Made by a program: the position numbers and the translations under genes. A DNA stretch of 64,000 bases, from contig JAHQRK010000012.1 of the NCBI GenBank assembly GCA_019828595.1, positions 2,108,001 through 2,172,000 on the forward strand. Direction: 5' to 3'. The stretch is from Aphanomyces cochlioides. Lineage: Eukaryota; Oomycota; Saprolegniomycetes; Saprolegniales; Verrucalvaceae. Shown in pieces: positions 30,245-42,738 of this stretch; the first letter of the stretch is position 1; every line of letters begins with the position of its first letter. Below the pieces are notes generated by a model. That model saw nothing but the letters and a program-made list of their open reading frames with translations, was not told where the DNA came from and ran no database searches.

Positions 30245-33200
30245 CTAGGCCCAGCAAGGCTGCTTGTGGCTGAGAACATAGAGCAGATCGTTGCCAGTCA
30301 AAATTTCGGACGCTAGTGGATTGACATAGACATAGCCAAAGGGCACAGCTCGATCGGTCTCGTGCTTTTCAATGCGCGCTTTGGATTTGGATGGAGATTG
30401 TGCCGGCGAAAGGGTTTCAGGAACCATATCAAGAGGCAGGCAGCGGTAGACACCGATTGTCAGGATAGCATCGCTGAGCAAGAGATATTCAAAGCAGTAG
30501 GCAAATGTCTTTCCCACGAAATCCAATGGCAGTTCGCATGTGAATAATGAACTGCGTTGGAGTCCAGATGCGGCAAAGTTGCGCTCAAACGCTGAGAATT
30601 TGGACTTGCCAGGGTATAATTTGCTCTACTCAGCCATGTCATCTCAATGCCAGAGACAAAAAATTAACCTCTCGAAACGGAGAAAAGACCAGCTCGCTCA
30701 CAATGTCCTTGATCATCGGGTTGAAGAAATGATTGATGATCAAGTTGTCGCACAATTCAGTCGAATACGTCAATCCTGATGCAAACGAAGGCGAACAGAG
30801 AAACTTGAGTGTATCTCTACAAGCAGTTGTAAGTCGCGGTCAAAGCCATTACGTGAGATTACGTTGAAACATGTCGATGCTGACTAAACCATCCGCTTGG
30901 CTTGAGGTTGTGTGAGATAAAGGTGACATTTGACCTAAAGCACATGAGAGACTCGTCCACATCAAGTTCCAAAACCGATTGACAAGCTTTGTGACGACCA
31001 TTGGAGCTTTACGAGGACCTAGCAAGGAGGCGATACTCTTGTGCACAGCGATGGAAGTCTACGAGATATAATGAGGTAAAATCCAACATGCAGCGTACGG
31101 CATCAGCTAATAGTTGGTTGCTTGCAGTGCCAAAGTCCTCTTCACTGCACAAGATGACCACCTTGAACGCAATCTCAATACCAGCACGCTTTAACGAAGC
31201 GAGACGAGTTGGTTCTCCCTTGACGAGGAAGACGTCTGGAAAAGTCTTGATGTGGGCAAACACTTCCTCGGTCGGGAGATCTAACGATAGAAGAACAATC
31301 GGGTGGTGATCTCTACCGGCGGATAAAACATTCAGATGGAATAGTGGCGCCTACTTGACAGTTGGAGCACGCAGCGGAGCGATAAAGAACTCTAAATTTT
31401 CTGGAAAGACTGACCCGAGCGAGACAACAACGATCGGCTTCAAGGGTAGATTGAGCTTTGGCACGGCATCCACGATAAATTCTTCCAATTTCTTATTCTT
31501 GTTGCGCTCGTTGGACTCAAGGATTTTCGCCGCAGCCCACATGATTGTACGCGCCGTACGCTTTTTCTTCGGACCGGGGCCTATGTATCTTAGTCAGGCG
31601 CTTGCTAGCACTTGAGTTCTACCTCGTTTGGCAGTTGGGTTCGAGAGATTCTTCACTTTTGTGAGCGCAGTGGCTGTGGGCGAAAGGACTTTGTCAAGCT
31701 GTTGTTGTTGTTGCTGACTCTGAAGAGATGTTTTCGGTACAAATGTGTCTTGTGCTGAACTCGATGACCCACTCACTGTATGAGAACTTCCCCAATTTGG
31801 ATCCTTCTCCATGAGGAAGACTTTGTCGGCTTGCTTACGATCACGAGCTATCACGTAACTACAAGTAGATATGACCTTTGTAACTTGCAGAGCTTAGTTA
31901 CCCCGTTTCCTCTCCGCGGCAAATGTAAGTGTTCCCAGGATTCAATATGATCACACCATTTGATTCACTACCTTCAGCATTGTCAGCTGAATCAGGAACT
32001 CGAATCGCCAACAGAACAGCACTTTCACATTGTGCATGGACCATGACTGCGACTTCAGCAAACGTCAAGCCTTCGACGACCTACAAGCAGCCATCAATAC
32101 GACTACACATCTCTTCTCCGTACTTTAGCCGGTGGTAGAGTGACGGAATACAATTCATGCGAAGCGCCATGCAAGAAACGAGACTCCCAAGTATGGTCTA
32201 CCTTGACATCACTACGAGGAGAGAATGAATTCAGCAGACAAGTCTTTCACTACCTGAGAGCTGCCGTGAGATTAAACATAAGAGTTGAAAAGCCAGGACA
32301 GAAACAGTTTTGGGCCAAGAGCGAGTGCATAACTTCACTAATGCAGAGAACATTTGTTATGCCCGATGCCTCTAGCAAGTGGCGATTTGTTGACAAGTGA
32401 ATCTGAACGTAGATGGATGCTGTGGGAGATATCTGCTGGACTTCTATGGCACGCATAATTGTACGATGATCCGACACGTTGACATCTTCATGGCCGGTCT
32501 TGCGAGTGAGAACAAAAATGGCAGCAGCTGAGTCACAAGCAGCTCGAGTCGCTGCATCTTGATCCAAGACTGAGCCTTGAATGTACACAGCACGCTTGGC
32601 AAAGAATGGATCCATGAGTAATGCAACCTAATTCGAAAAGAGATCAAAATCAATGATTGAATTCCTCTCTACCATCGACGAAGGAGGAGGCTCGTCGCAC
32701 ATAGCAACAACTCGAATATCCACTAGATCGTGATCATCGTGAAAAATTTCCCAAAAGCACTGTTCAATGCGCTGAGGTGTGAGATCTCCACAGATGACAA
32801 TGTGTTTGGACGACTTGGATGGATAGTAGCTATCGTGCTCGTAGGAGGAGTAAAGCGAATTGATATCAAAGAGCTTGGAGAGTTCATATGGGATGATAAT
32901 GAGGAGGAACACCAAGAGAGTGCCAACAATGATTTTGGAAATGGGGTTTTCAGCTGGAGGATAGTCCACGTAGACAAAGGTTAGAATGGATTTGAAGAGA
33001 GAGTTGAAGAAAGTCCAGTCGCCATCGTCCGTCTCGTCCGAAATGTACGCAGTTTCCGTGATCTGGTGAATGCTTAAACAAAGCCTAGGAAGCATCAACG
33101 TACTTGGATCACACCAGCAGCGACAAAGATGACAGACAAGAATTTGAAGTATGCCATCAAACCAAATAGCATCACGGGAGACAGAAAGGACCTGCAACGG

Positions 33201-33950
33201 TGTAATACAGCTCGGATTTCCATCGAGCATTTCAAGAAGCGGATGGGGTAGATGAGACGCCAATAACCTGTTCCATGCCAGAAGGTACTAGACAGTTTGT
33301 TGGTTCAGAAGAAGTAAGAAACATTGACGTACTGCTCTGGAATGAACATCCCGATAGGATAGACGGGGAAGATAACAATGCAATTGATGAAAGTGTTCCA
33401 ACAGAGCGTCGATTTGAAGTTTTCAGCGAGCATGATACCTCGCAGCATCATATCGACCAAGAAGAACAGAGCGCAACTCAGCTCAGTATTCCACAACGCA
33501 TCAGGCAACTTGCATTTTCAGGTCAAACACCAGTAGACAGGAGAGAAACGATACCGCGGGCTCTGTCGAGTACGTGTAGATGACATACGTTGTGGCGAAC
33601 ACGAGTGATACAATAGCTTCAAGGATGTCCAAGACAAGACCCAGGGCTCCATTGTCCAACCACCTTCGAATAAGATTAGCATTCAAGCGGACAACGGAAC
33701 AAACCGATTAATACGTATGCGGTAGTGCTCTTCCTTTGAAAGCCACTTCAGCTTGCGCTCAAACTTTCCCACGTTGTCTATAGAATTCAATGAATTCATT
33801 CCCAGCAGATTCAATGTAGATTACGAGTTGCTTCTTCGTGAACGCTGGCAGGATCTCGCATCTTGCCTGCTTCCATAGCAAGCTATGCATACCCAGAGTG
33901 AATTCCAGCAAGGGCGGGCGAGATCTTACCGTGACTTTGTTGCGAAGCAT
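30245..33950 (-). CDS. BK/SLO-type channel with non-canonical pore
   Basis: Multi-exon gene for a six-helix channel with RCK domains. Order: S1-like WLDNGALGLVLDILEAIVSL; further membrane helices; pore WTFFNSLFKSIL then TFVYVD; S6 GTLLVFLLIIIPYELSKLFD; RCK1 SKHIVICGDLTPQRIEQCF; and the RCK motif ITNVLCISEVMHSLLAQNCF with CPGFSTLMFNLTAALR. Further RCK2-like exons follow, ending LLYVLSHKQPCWA. The architecture matches SLO1. The selectivity filter does not: TVGYGD is replaced by TFVYVD, so both glycines are valines. A paralogue at the right edge has LFVAMN. Start set near 33950 (MLRNKVTVRS); the first exon is uncertain. More than ten short introns. Confidence 0.8.
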
Positions 33951-33984
33951 GTCCTGTTCCCCGCCTTTGTGACTATGAAATTGA

Positions 33985-34110
33985 AAAGATCGAATTCGAT
34001 ATCCAATTTTGAATTGGTTAAAATTTTAAAATAATCAGCCAACCAAATAATTTTAATAAATAGGAAATTATTGATTGGCTATAATTATTAATCTTAATTT
34101 AATTATTCAT
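33985..34110. promoter_or_regulatory. CCAAT/AT-rich divergent promoter
   Basis: AATTGGTT, AGCCAACCAAAT and GATTGGCTATAAT-type boxes are spaced in a strongly AT-rich stretch between the channel start (about 33950) and the methyltransferase start (34170). No TATCCGGATA site is seen here. Confidence 0.45.
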
Positions 34111-34169
34111 TTGAAAAAAATTCAAACTTGATCATGTGAGACACCAATAAGATTTCCTCCAACACAGCG

Positions 34170-35147
34170 ATGCATCGCCGCCTGTCTCTCAAGGCACTTG
34201 GTGCAGCCTCAGCCATCTCGATTCAAGCTGTAAAACGGCCTGCACAATGTGAAAGACCAGCTCCAGTGCACTCGGAGAAAGTATCGGTGACAGCGCATGA
34301 CGAACGGCCTTCGACATCTTGGTTAAGTTTTCAGCCATTGCGGAATTGGTGGGCTGGATCCGGTGCCAATGCAGACACCAAGCACTTCGAAGCTTTCGAA
34401 AACAATCCATCAATATCGAAGACAGGTTTGATGTCATGGCCAAGTATGCAGCGTGGATTACAAGCGCGAGCAAATGACGAAGTGGCTTTACTCAACATGA
34501 CTAAAGAATTTCAAGAAGTTGCCAAAGCTAACGATCGAGCTGCGGTGGAAGCCTTGCAAACAAGGCTCGCTGACGTTGTTTACGGCCCTGGCATCACAAG
34601 AGCCATGCGTAACAAGCATGTGGAGCAATATGGCTGCGTCAAATACACAGAGGAAGTGCTACTGGCGATAGCTGAAGTTGCACAAGGTCGGGGTGTCGTT
34701 GAACTTGGTGCGGGTCATGGACAATGGGCCAAGCAGCTTGCAGAAGCATTCAGCGTTGACACCATTGCCTTCGACAACATGGCGTCTTTGCCTCTTCGTG
34801 GTCAAGTCAAACCAAACCCAGATTTCAGCCAAAATGTCATCAAAGGTGACGAGTCTGTACTTTTGCACCGTCCAGATCTCCGTGGTCGAGTGCTGCTCCT
34901 TATCTTTCCAGACCCTGGCTCGATGGCTAGTCGCTGTCTATCCAACTACATTGACAGCAGTGTTAAGAATGATACCCTTGTCTATGTCGGTGAAGGACGC
35001 GGTGGCGCCAATGCGGACGACAAATTCTTTGACATGCTTGAAACCAGCGGTGAGTGGACTCTTGAGAGGACGTTGCCTCTAGAGCCTTTTGGAACTAAAG
35101 GCTTCGAGCGCTTCTTTATCTTCCGAAGATGCTCGAAGTCTCAATAA
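34170..35147 (+). CDS. Mitochondrial methyltransferase-like protein
   Basis: 325 residues, single exon. The N-terminus MHRRLSLKALGAASAISIQAV is Arg/Ser/Ala-rich with no acidic residue, as expected for a mitochondrial presequence. A linker with tryptophans (SWLSFQPLRNWWAGSG) follows. The C-terminal half is a Rossmann fold: VVELGAGHGQWAKQLAEAF is the SAM-binding loop, VDTIAFDNMASLPLR the second strand, and LLLIFPDPGSMASRCLSN and TLVYVGEGRGGANADDKFF later elements. It resembles oomycete/chromalveolate SAM-dependent proteins of unknown substrate. It is divergent from the BK-like gene and tail-to-tail with the EXPERA-like gene. Confidence 0.75.
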   Translation: MHRRLSLKALGAASAISIQAVKRPAQCERPAPVHSEKVSVTAHDERPSTSWLSFQPLRNWWAGSGANADTKHFEAFENNPSISKTGLMSWPSMQRGLQARANDEVALLNMTKEFQEVAKANDRAAVEALQTRLADVVYGPGITRAMRNKHVEQYGCVKYTEEVLLAIAEVAQGRGVVELGAGHGQWAKQLAEAFSVDTIAFDNMASLPLRGQVKPNPDFSQNVIKGDESVLLHRPDLRGRVLLLIFPDPGSMASRCLSNYIDSSVKNDTLVYVGEGRGGANADDKFFDMLETSGEWTLERTLPLEPFGTKGFERFFIFRRCSKSQ

Positions 35148-35259
35148 CGACGTGATCTTTGCCATGACGCGACGTCATTCCAGATTCCAACATAAGGGAC
35201 AAACTTGTGACTATGATGACATTTACTCCTTATAGCATTGCCCTCTAATCGTGATTAGT

Positions 35260-35862
35260 CTATGCAGCTTTGGCTTGCTTGGTGATAGCGCGGTCAACGC
35301 TACGCCATGCTGCTGAAATCACCAGGAGAGGCATGACAAGCCACCAAAAGTTGAACTGAAACTTGAAGAACTGGGTTCCGCAGCCTTCTTTGGCCAAAAC
35401 TCCAGCCACATGAGCTGTGTTCTCACGACGAGCTTGGAATCCAGCGCAGTGGAGGAGCGGCACCACCATGACGGGGTCGGACGAGTTCAAGATTATGGAC
35501 ATGTACAAGGCAGTCTTCCAAAAGACAGCGACGTTCACAATCAAGATGGTTAAAGTCGATGCCAACGTGTTTTTCTTGAGGACAAACAAGAAGAGGAGCG
35601 TTCCAACCGATTCAAAGACGTTGAACATGCTCTGCGTCTCGACCCATCCGTTGCCAGCGTCCATACCTGAGCCATCGCCGGAATATTGCGTGTCACTCTC
35701 GCCATACCATTGCCATCCTTCGCGGATAATTGCCGGCACGAGTTGAATGAAACCAAACTTGAGGCCGAGGACGTACGCGGTGTCAATATAGACAAAGATA
35801 GTTGAGATGACGGACCAAAGCGTCACCCACGACGGCAGCGGCACTCGTACGGAGTTGCTCAT
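35260..35862 (-). CDS. EXPERA-like multi-pass membrane protein
   Basis: 200 residues from the start MSNSVRVPLPSWVTLWSV, with four to five hydrophobic helices: TLWSVISTIFVYIDTAYVLG, FNVFESVGTLLFLFVL, TLTILIVNVAVFWKTALYM and FNFWWLVMPLLVISAAW. The pattern VETQSMFNVFES then QFNFWWLVMP, with polar residues in the first and last helices, matches the EXPERA fold of EBP (sterol isomerase), TMEM97 and related ER proteins. The key catalytic histidine/glutamate pair of EBP could not be assigned. An upstream in-frame Met at 35997 adds an AT-rich, non-family extension and was rejected. The family call is moderate. Confidence 0.6.
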   Translation of the reverse strand: MSNSVRVPLPSWVTLWSVISTIFVYIDTAYVLGLKFGFIQLVPAIIREGWQWYGESDTQYSGDGSGMDAGNGWVETQSMFNVFESVGTLLFLFVLKKNTLASTLTILIVNVAVFWKTALYMSIILNSSDPVMVVPLLHCAGFQARRENTAHVAGVLAKEGCGTQFFKFQFNFWWLVMPLLVISAAWRSVDRAITKQAKAA

Positions 35863-36423
35863 CGAGGACCAGATTGCGAAGTGTGGCCTTTTTTGCAACT
35901 CCTTATCCACAGTTTGAGTCGGACATTTTATACTCACCAAAATAAATATAGCTATTTTGACCCATTTATTAGTAAATATATTTAATTTTGAAGTCATTTC
36001 ACGATGAAATTACTTTTGCCTCACTTCTCTGATCCAAGCTGAGATCAATCCCTTTTGCTACGATCCCTATCTATTGAGTATTGCTAACTACTCATGTCGT
36101 TGTGCTCTGTTTGTATGCCTCAACGCTATTGCTTTGCCGAGCTAAATGTTGTAGGCAAGAAAATGGGATCTATGATTATAAAAATCAATTTAATATTGAG
36201 ATTAATCGATATTTTGAATTTTTAGTAATAGATGGTATAGTAATTTGTATAGCAATCGCTAGTTCATGAATACCATATGTTCAGTACTATGAACTTTACG
36301 TTAACAAGTCAACTGTAAAGTATACTGTCAAGTGTAAGTATGGTTTTGATTGGTTGGTTGATCGAGCTATGAGATTGGCTGAATAGACGTGAACGATAGT
36401 GTATTGGCAGCGGGATCTCGACG

Positions 36424-39400
36424 ATGTCCTTTCAATCGCTCTTGGCGAAGGCTCTGAGTGAAGATGAGCAGGACATGCCCAGCAGCGACTCGATGTATGA
36501 AGATTCAGGGTCAGAGAGTGACTTTAGTGAAGAGGAAGAGGACAATGCGAAGCCGCGACGGAAGAGAAAGGCTGATGAAACTTTTTTGGAAGATGAAGAC
36601 CACTCGGATCTCGAACGACAGGTTTGGCGACATCCACGCGTTATCCTAATCATAAACTTCATGTAGATGTGGGGAAAACGACGACAGAGTGGACGTGGAA
36701 AACGTCGAGTCCGACGACGCACGGCAAACCCCGTGCCTCCAGAATATGCGCAATTGATGGGTGAAGCAAATGCAGCGTACATTTCAGGCGACCACGTCAA
36801 GGCCATTTCCATGCTCAAAGACTTTGTGAAAAAAGCTCCGACGGTCCCCGATCCGTACCACACGCTTGGTGTTATTTACGAGAAGCTCAACGACCGCCTG
36901 AAAGCGATTCAGTTCTTTTTGATTGCTTGCTCATTGACACCGACAGTTTGTTCATTCCACAACTTCTTCAATTTTATCTTCTCTGTAGGACGCCAGTCTC
37001 TGGAGGCGCGTTGGTTCCATGGCAAAGGAAGAAGGCAATTCGGAGCAAGCTACCTATTGCTACAAAATGTACTGTGCAGTGTCTGCTCTCTAGATGCTTA
37101 ATGTCTTTTGCTTAGGGCGACCCAGGCCGATCCCAAAGATGTCGAGACTTTGTACATTTACGCTGAAATGTGCAAAGAAGGAGGAGACAATCGCCGTGCA
37201 GCTGAAGCGCTCAAGAAGATCGCAAACTTGGTCTAACTCTTGCTCTCAGAGCTCCTTGCTGATGTTTTCCTAGACGCCAGAGGATTTATCCGTGTGGCTA
37301 CAAGTTGCCGAATGCTACCATGCCAACAGCCAAGACGACGATGCGATAGAAGCGTTGGTGGCTTGCATTGAGCAGGCGTCGGACCATCCTGACGGCTCTC
37401 AATATGGTTATCGTTCTTCCTTTGTTTCTCGTCTAACTGGTCGTAGAATTGCATGCTGTGAACATGGTCTCGGATCTCTTTATCACGCTCAAGCGGTACG
37501 ACGACGCCATTCAAGCAATAGAAGCCTTGCATCGTCGGCGGAATACATCGACGTCGATCGAGGAAGCGCCGACGACAGTGCCGCTCGACATTGCGGTCAA
37601 GTATGGCATTTGCCATTTATACCGGAATCACATTGACAAGGCGCAGGTCATGTTTGAAGTCCTGTACGTTTCCTTCTGACTTGGCGCTCCTTGACACCTT
37701 CTGTAGGTTCCAGCAAGACGTTGATATCTATGGCGACTTGTACATCGACGTCGCTGAAGCTTACGTGGCGGCTGGACCTGAGCACGACTCGACTGCGATT
37801 GAAATCCTGCAAAATGTGCTCCTCTGTCCGACATTTACGAGCGACGTACGTTGCATTCTTCGAATCCTGTGCTGAGGAATCCCCCGTGGATTGTAGAAAG
37901 TCTTTGCCATGCTCGCGCACGCCTACGAGCGCCAAGAAGTCCTGGACACGGCGCTCCAATTCTACGACCAAGTGCTGGAATACCAAACACAAACAAAAAT
38001 CGATCCTCGAGTACGTCAACTGCTTGCTTCAGCGCGTCACGTTGGCTTTGTAGCTGGTGTTGCGAGCCATGAACATTTGCTACGCGACGAAAGCAACGGC
38101 GCGGGGATTGCAATTCTTTGAGTACGTCCGAGACGACGTCATGCTGCCGCCAATTCGACCATATTGGGCTCAGTCGACAACTTTGTCAACGCTGTCGTTG
38201 ACGACGTCCAAGCCTGAAGAAGAAAATATCGAGCAGGAAAATCCCCCGACGGATGACGAAGATGACGATGAAGACGACGACGATTTGTCTGAAACCGGTG
38301 ACGAAAGCGGCTTTTCAGAAGATGCGATGGAAAACATCATCCGCCTCAAACTTTTCCTCATCTACGCTCGACTCCAGTGGCAACAAGGTCAGTTCACTCC
38401 AGCTCCATTCCTGAAGCTCACGTCGACGTAGGCGAGCCAGAAGCGCTGTGCAAAGTCGCGCTGCCGGTCATTTTGCTCTCGCTCCAACAGACTAGTCGCC
38501 TCCTCGGACGGAAATCGCTCTTGCGGCGCATGCATGTAGGCCTCCCTGCCACGGATCAACTCACTGGAACGTGTTGTTTGCTTAGAAATACTACGACAGC
38601 AAGTCGCTGGAGGCGCGGGACTTGGATCGATTCAATATCACGCACTCGCACGTCCTGTCGGCGATGAAGGACACGTATTTGGTCAATCCAAGCGACCCGA
38701 CGACGCGCGACACGTTGGTCGGCATCGTCATGCGCGTCACGGAGCAAGTGCTCGTTGTCAAGACATTGACAGAGCCAGAGTACGTCGCGCTCGTCCGCGA
38801 TGTCTGCCGCGCGCTGTGCGAAGTGAAGAAACACATTTGCGCCGTCGAATTGCTCATCGATGTCAACTGCAGCAATAAAATCAGCGCGGCAAACTTGCGG
38901 TACGTCTCTCTCGATCAACTTGGCGCTCATGAACTCCATCTCGCCGCGTAGATTTGAACTGCGCTTCCTCGCCTTGTCGATAGCGCTCGCCCACAAGGAG
39001 AACCGCATGGCGTACGAGTGCGTCCGCCTCAACATTCTCGAAGAGCCCGAGAATTACGGCTACTGGAACTTGTTTGGCCACGTGATCAACCAAACGGGCG
39101 TCTTCTCGTGGCATCAAAAGTTCCTCGTGCGTTTCCTCCGCTGTCTTTTATCCCCCTGACGCGGTGTCGTAGGCGAAAATCCTCCGGCAGCATCCGAAAT
39201 GCTATCCCGCGATGGTTCTCGCCGGTCTCCATTCGTCGGCGAGTGATTCTGCGCAGCTCGCCGTTGGAGAATTGACACTTGCGCACTTGCAGCGCCCGGA
39301 CGACCCGCTCGCTCTCTTCTGCATCGGCCTGAGCTATCTCAACATGTCGATGTTCCGCACCGTCGTGGATCGCCAGCTCACGGTCGCCAAGGCCTTTGCG

Positions 39401-39703
39401 TTCTTCCAACTCTACCAAGAGAAGCGCTTCAAGCAGCTCCAAGACAACGTCTCTGGCCTCACGTCCGAGACAGGCCAAGTCGAGTCGTGGTACAACATTG
39501 GCCGCGCGTACCATCAGCTGGAGCTCAACCACTTGGCGATCGCCATGTACGAGCGCGTCCTGCGCTTCTACGAAGGCAAAGACATCCCGCCAGAGTACCA
39601 ACTGTGCCGCGAGACGGCGTACAATCTCTCGCTCATCTACAAGCAAAGCGGCGCCGTCGATCTCGCGCGGTACTTGACGCACACGTATTTGACAGTCGAG
39701 TAA
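36424..39703 (+). CDS. GTF3C3: TFIIIC TPR subunit (tau131/GTF3C3-like)
   Basis: Multi-exon gene. The N-terminus MSFQSLLAKALSEDEQDMPS leads into an acidic segment (ESDFSEEEEDNAK) and a basic linker. The TPR array follows: EYAQLMGEANAAYISGDHVK, VPDPYHTLGVIYEKLNDRLK, WLQVAECYHANSQDDDAIEA, VSDLFITLKRYDDAIQA, LYIDVAEAYVAAG and MLAHAYERQEVLDTALQFYD. An acidic DDEDDDEDDDD insert lies near 38260, then helical C-terminal blocks (SWYNIGRAYHQLELN-like, ENRMAYECVRLNILEEPENY). The order of TPRs, acid insert, and more TPRs is that of Tfc4/tau131, which recruits TFIIIB to RNA polymerase III promoters. The end YLTHTYLTVE is at 39703, 18 bp from the next gene's stop on the other strand. Exon edges were read only in part. 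Confidence 0.85.
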
Positions 39704-39721
39704 GTCATGGGAGTGAATAAA

Positions 39722-42477
39722 TTAATGGCGACGCGGACTCCACAGTGCCAGGGTAAACTCGAGCGGCAGTCGATGGTCAGCAACGAGCCACGCAGTCGAG
39801 ACGGCGTCGGAGGAGGCAGAGAGCTGGACGAGCTTGACGACATACGCCACTTGTTGGACGGAAGACCGTCGGTAGAGTCGCAAGAGACCAAAGGAGCGGT
39901 CTCGGAGACGCACGCCTTGGATTGCTTGGGGATATTTGATGGAATGGACGGCGGCGTCGACGACGGATGGATCGAGTGGCCCTGCGACGTCGACTCGGAG
40001 CTCATTTGCTCCAACGGTGACAGGATTCACATGGAGGACGCCATGTGGACCGGCGAGACGCTTTGCGAGGGCCGTGTAGTTGAGCTCGATGCGGTTGTCC
40101 ACGACGTCCATGGCGCTCGTGATGCAGAGGACGAGCGTCTGTCGCACTCCAGCGTCAATCCCGTGCTTGAATGAAGTTTGGGTCGGAAAATGCGGCGCAG
40201 CGCAGAGCAGGAGCGAGATCAAGTCGGCTTCGTTCCACTTGTGAACGAGGAGACTGTCCTTGTATGCGTCCAAGAGAGTCGCTTCCACGAGGACGTGCGC
40301 ATCCCAGAGTTCTCGCAGCGTGAGGTAGTAAACGACTCCTCGGATTGTCTTCAACGCGCGGTGGACGAGCGCAGTCGGGACTGCTCTAGGCGCTGGCGGA
40401 GGAGCGTTGTCGGGATCGCGTGGAGCTGATGCAGGCGGTGGTTTTGGTTTGTTTGGAATGGATGTCAGCGTCGAGACGAGCTCGTCTTTGTCGTTGAAGG
40501 CCAGCGTACGCAGCAGCGGCTGGAGGAGCTCTTCGTTGGCGTCAATGAGAGTGTGGAGCGGTGCGTCCTTGGCAGTGTGTGGCTGGTACGTTTGGAAATG
40601 CGGACACATGCGACAGACTTGATCCATGCTCACGTTGCAGCTCCATTCGCGCTCGTCTGTTGGCGACGTGGCGGTGATTTCAAGCGACCAGACGTCGCCG
40701 GCGAAGGCACTGCGGTACAACTCGTTCACGACGACACTCAAGGCCATGCCGCTGAGGCTGAGGCTGCCTCGGTAGATGCAAATCTTTGTCGTTGCAGTGT
40801 TGTCCTCTAGGACGCCTTTGTTGCAGCGTTGCAGGAGATAGAATGTGCCGTTCTTGAACCCGACGGTCAAAGAAGCGAAGAGTCTCTCCACTAGTTCCGC
40901 GACGAGCTTCGTGTCCTGTGGCTGCAGGATGTACTTGTCGCCATCGACGACAAGTTGAGCGATATCGTCGGCGTAGAAGGAGACCATGTCTTCCTGCGCT
41001 GTCGTCCCTTCATACGCGACGAAATGCAGCGCGATAGGCTCGCATTGACGGACAACTTGGACAAGAAGTGTATGACCGTCGAGGATGCGCGCTCCGTGGA
41101 AGACAACGTCGGGAACATGGTGGCTAAAGTCGAGAAGTCTTGCAATCGCCGAGTCGCTCGCTGTCGTCGCCGCTTTTATCCTATAGGATGAACGGTCAGC
41201 ATGGAAGAATTGAATGGTGGACATACGCTTGGGTCTCTTCGAGCAGAGTCTGCTTGAGCATCGCCTCTTTCTTCCAAGCAAGCGCTTTCATTTGGACTTG
41301 TTTGATTGCAATCTACGCCGCTCGCTTCGTCACCGCCGCCTGCCATGACGACGAACGTACCTCCATTTCGCTCAGGCGGTGGTTGGCAATGTCCAGCTTG
41401 GTCTGCAGGGTACCCTTGCCGAGCGTCGAGACTATTCCTTTGACTCTGGACGTCATGGCGTGCCGTCTGTGGTCTAGCATCGCCTGCCTCGATATGGTTG
41501 AGAGCTGGTTCGTCATGGCTTCGCGCTCGATGCGTTCACGAGCGAGCGCCGACTCCGCTTCCGTGAGTCTGGCAACACTCAAGCGCAACGCCGCATCGGC
41601 GTCTGACACCTACAAGCTCTCAGTTGAGCCATCGACAGGCTAAAAGGCTTACGCGTTCGCCGAGGACTTTGTTGGCGGCGCGCTCGAGCTCTAGCTTGGC
41701 CTGGAGCGTGTCCATCTTGGCCTTGTCGTTCGTTCTCGCGACGTTGAGTTGCTCGTTCAAAGTTGCAATTTCGTCCTTGGCCAGGGCGAGATGCCGCTCC
41801 AGTTTGTTGAGACGCTCGCGCTGGCTGAATTCATCATCCGCGGCGACTGCTTTGGCAGGAGACGACGCCTTGTCTGCAACCAGTGGCGGAATGTAGCTAT
41901 GAACGTCTACTTGCGACGACGTCGATGTTTGTCGAGCGGCATCTAGAGCGCTCTCAAGCTGCTTGATTCGTGCGCGGAGGACTCGCATCTCGTGGTATTT
42001 CTGCTGCATCTTGTCGTGGTAGAGATGGCGCTGGAGTGGACTCTGGCGCTGGCCGCGGGGGGAAAGACCCATCGTGTCTTGCCGCTGCAGTTCAAAGTAC
42101 AAGTCACTCGCAAGAGGTTGTCGGGCTTGGTCGGATCTCGCGATATCTCCTGCTTCAGGTCCATTCGATCGTGGCCGTGTGAGTTGGTTGGAGATGCTTT
42201 GGCGCTCACTGTCGCCTTCGCCCCGACTGTCTGGCTTGGCGTCGACGATCTCAGGCAAGACAATCGAGTACGCATTGTCCAGCGGGCGAGACGGCGTCGG
42301 GGACTTTGGCACCAGAGGTTTCGACGGCCTCCTCGGCGATTGAAACTCCTTTTTGCTCTGGAGGACAGGCCGCATGAAGCCATCGGCACAATCAAGAGCT
42401 GGTGGCCGAGCGATGGACGTCGGCGTGGCCACAGCCGGTCGCAGGACATGGAACTTACTCCTCGGCGTCTCGGACAT
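39722..42477 (-). CDS. Coiled-coil protein with conserved C-terminal region
   Basis: One gene joined across three short introns. The N-terminus MSETPRSKFHVLRPAVATPT is Ser/Pro-rich and likely phosphorylated. Coiled coil follows (QQKYHEMRVLRARIKQLESA, LNKLERHLALAKDEIATLNE, AKMDTLQAKLELERAANK). GER joins VSDADAALRLSVARLTEAESA; EME joins IAIKQVQMKALAWKKEAMLK; ETQA joins IKAATTASDSAIARLLDFSH. A C-terminal region of about 490 residues follows, with no membrane segment or known motif, rich in beta-like blocks (KICIYRGSLSLSGMALSVVV, VEATLLDAYKDSLLVHK). The paralogue class is unknown to me; a flagellar, cytoskeletal or centrosomal role is only suggested by the coiled coil. The C-terminal Pro/Ala linker is KPPPASAPRDPDNAPPPAPR. 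Confidence 0.7.
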
Positions 42478-42738
42478 CCAAGCCGCAATGGAAACAGTCG
42501 CGACTTTTCAAAATCAATGCATTTGATTGGCTAGAATGCGATCTTTAGCGCGATTTCATTGGCTGATTCGAGTTCGTCCGTTCGTTTTATCACGACACAA
42601 TCGACTTCAGGGGCAAAACCTGTAGTGTCTATCTACTACAAAAAACATCTTAATGTATCGAGCTTAATATTGACATAAGAGTAATTTTGTAAAATTAGAC
42701 TGTATTTACACAACACGGATCTTGACGTCGAGTTTCCA

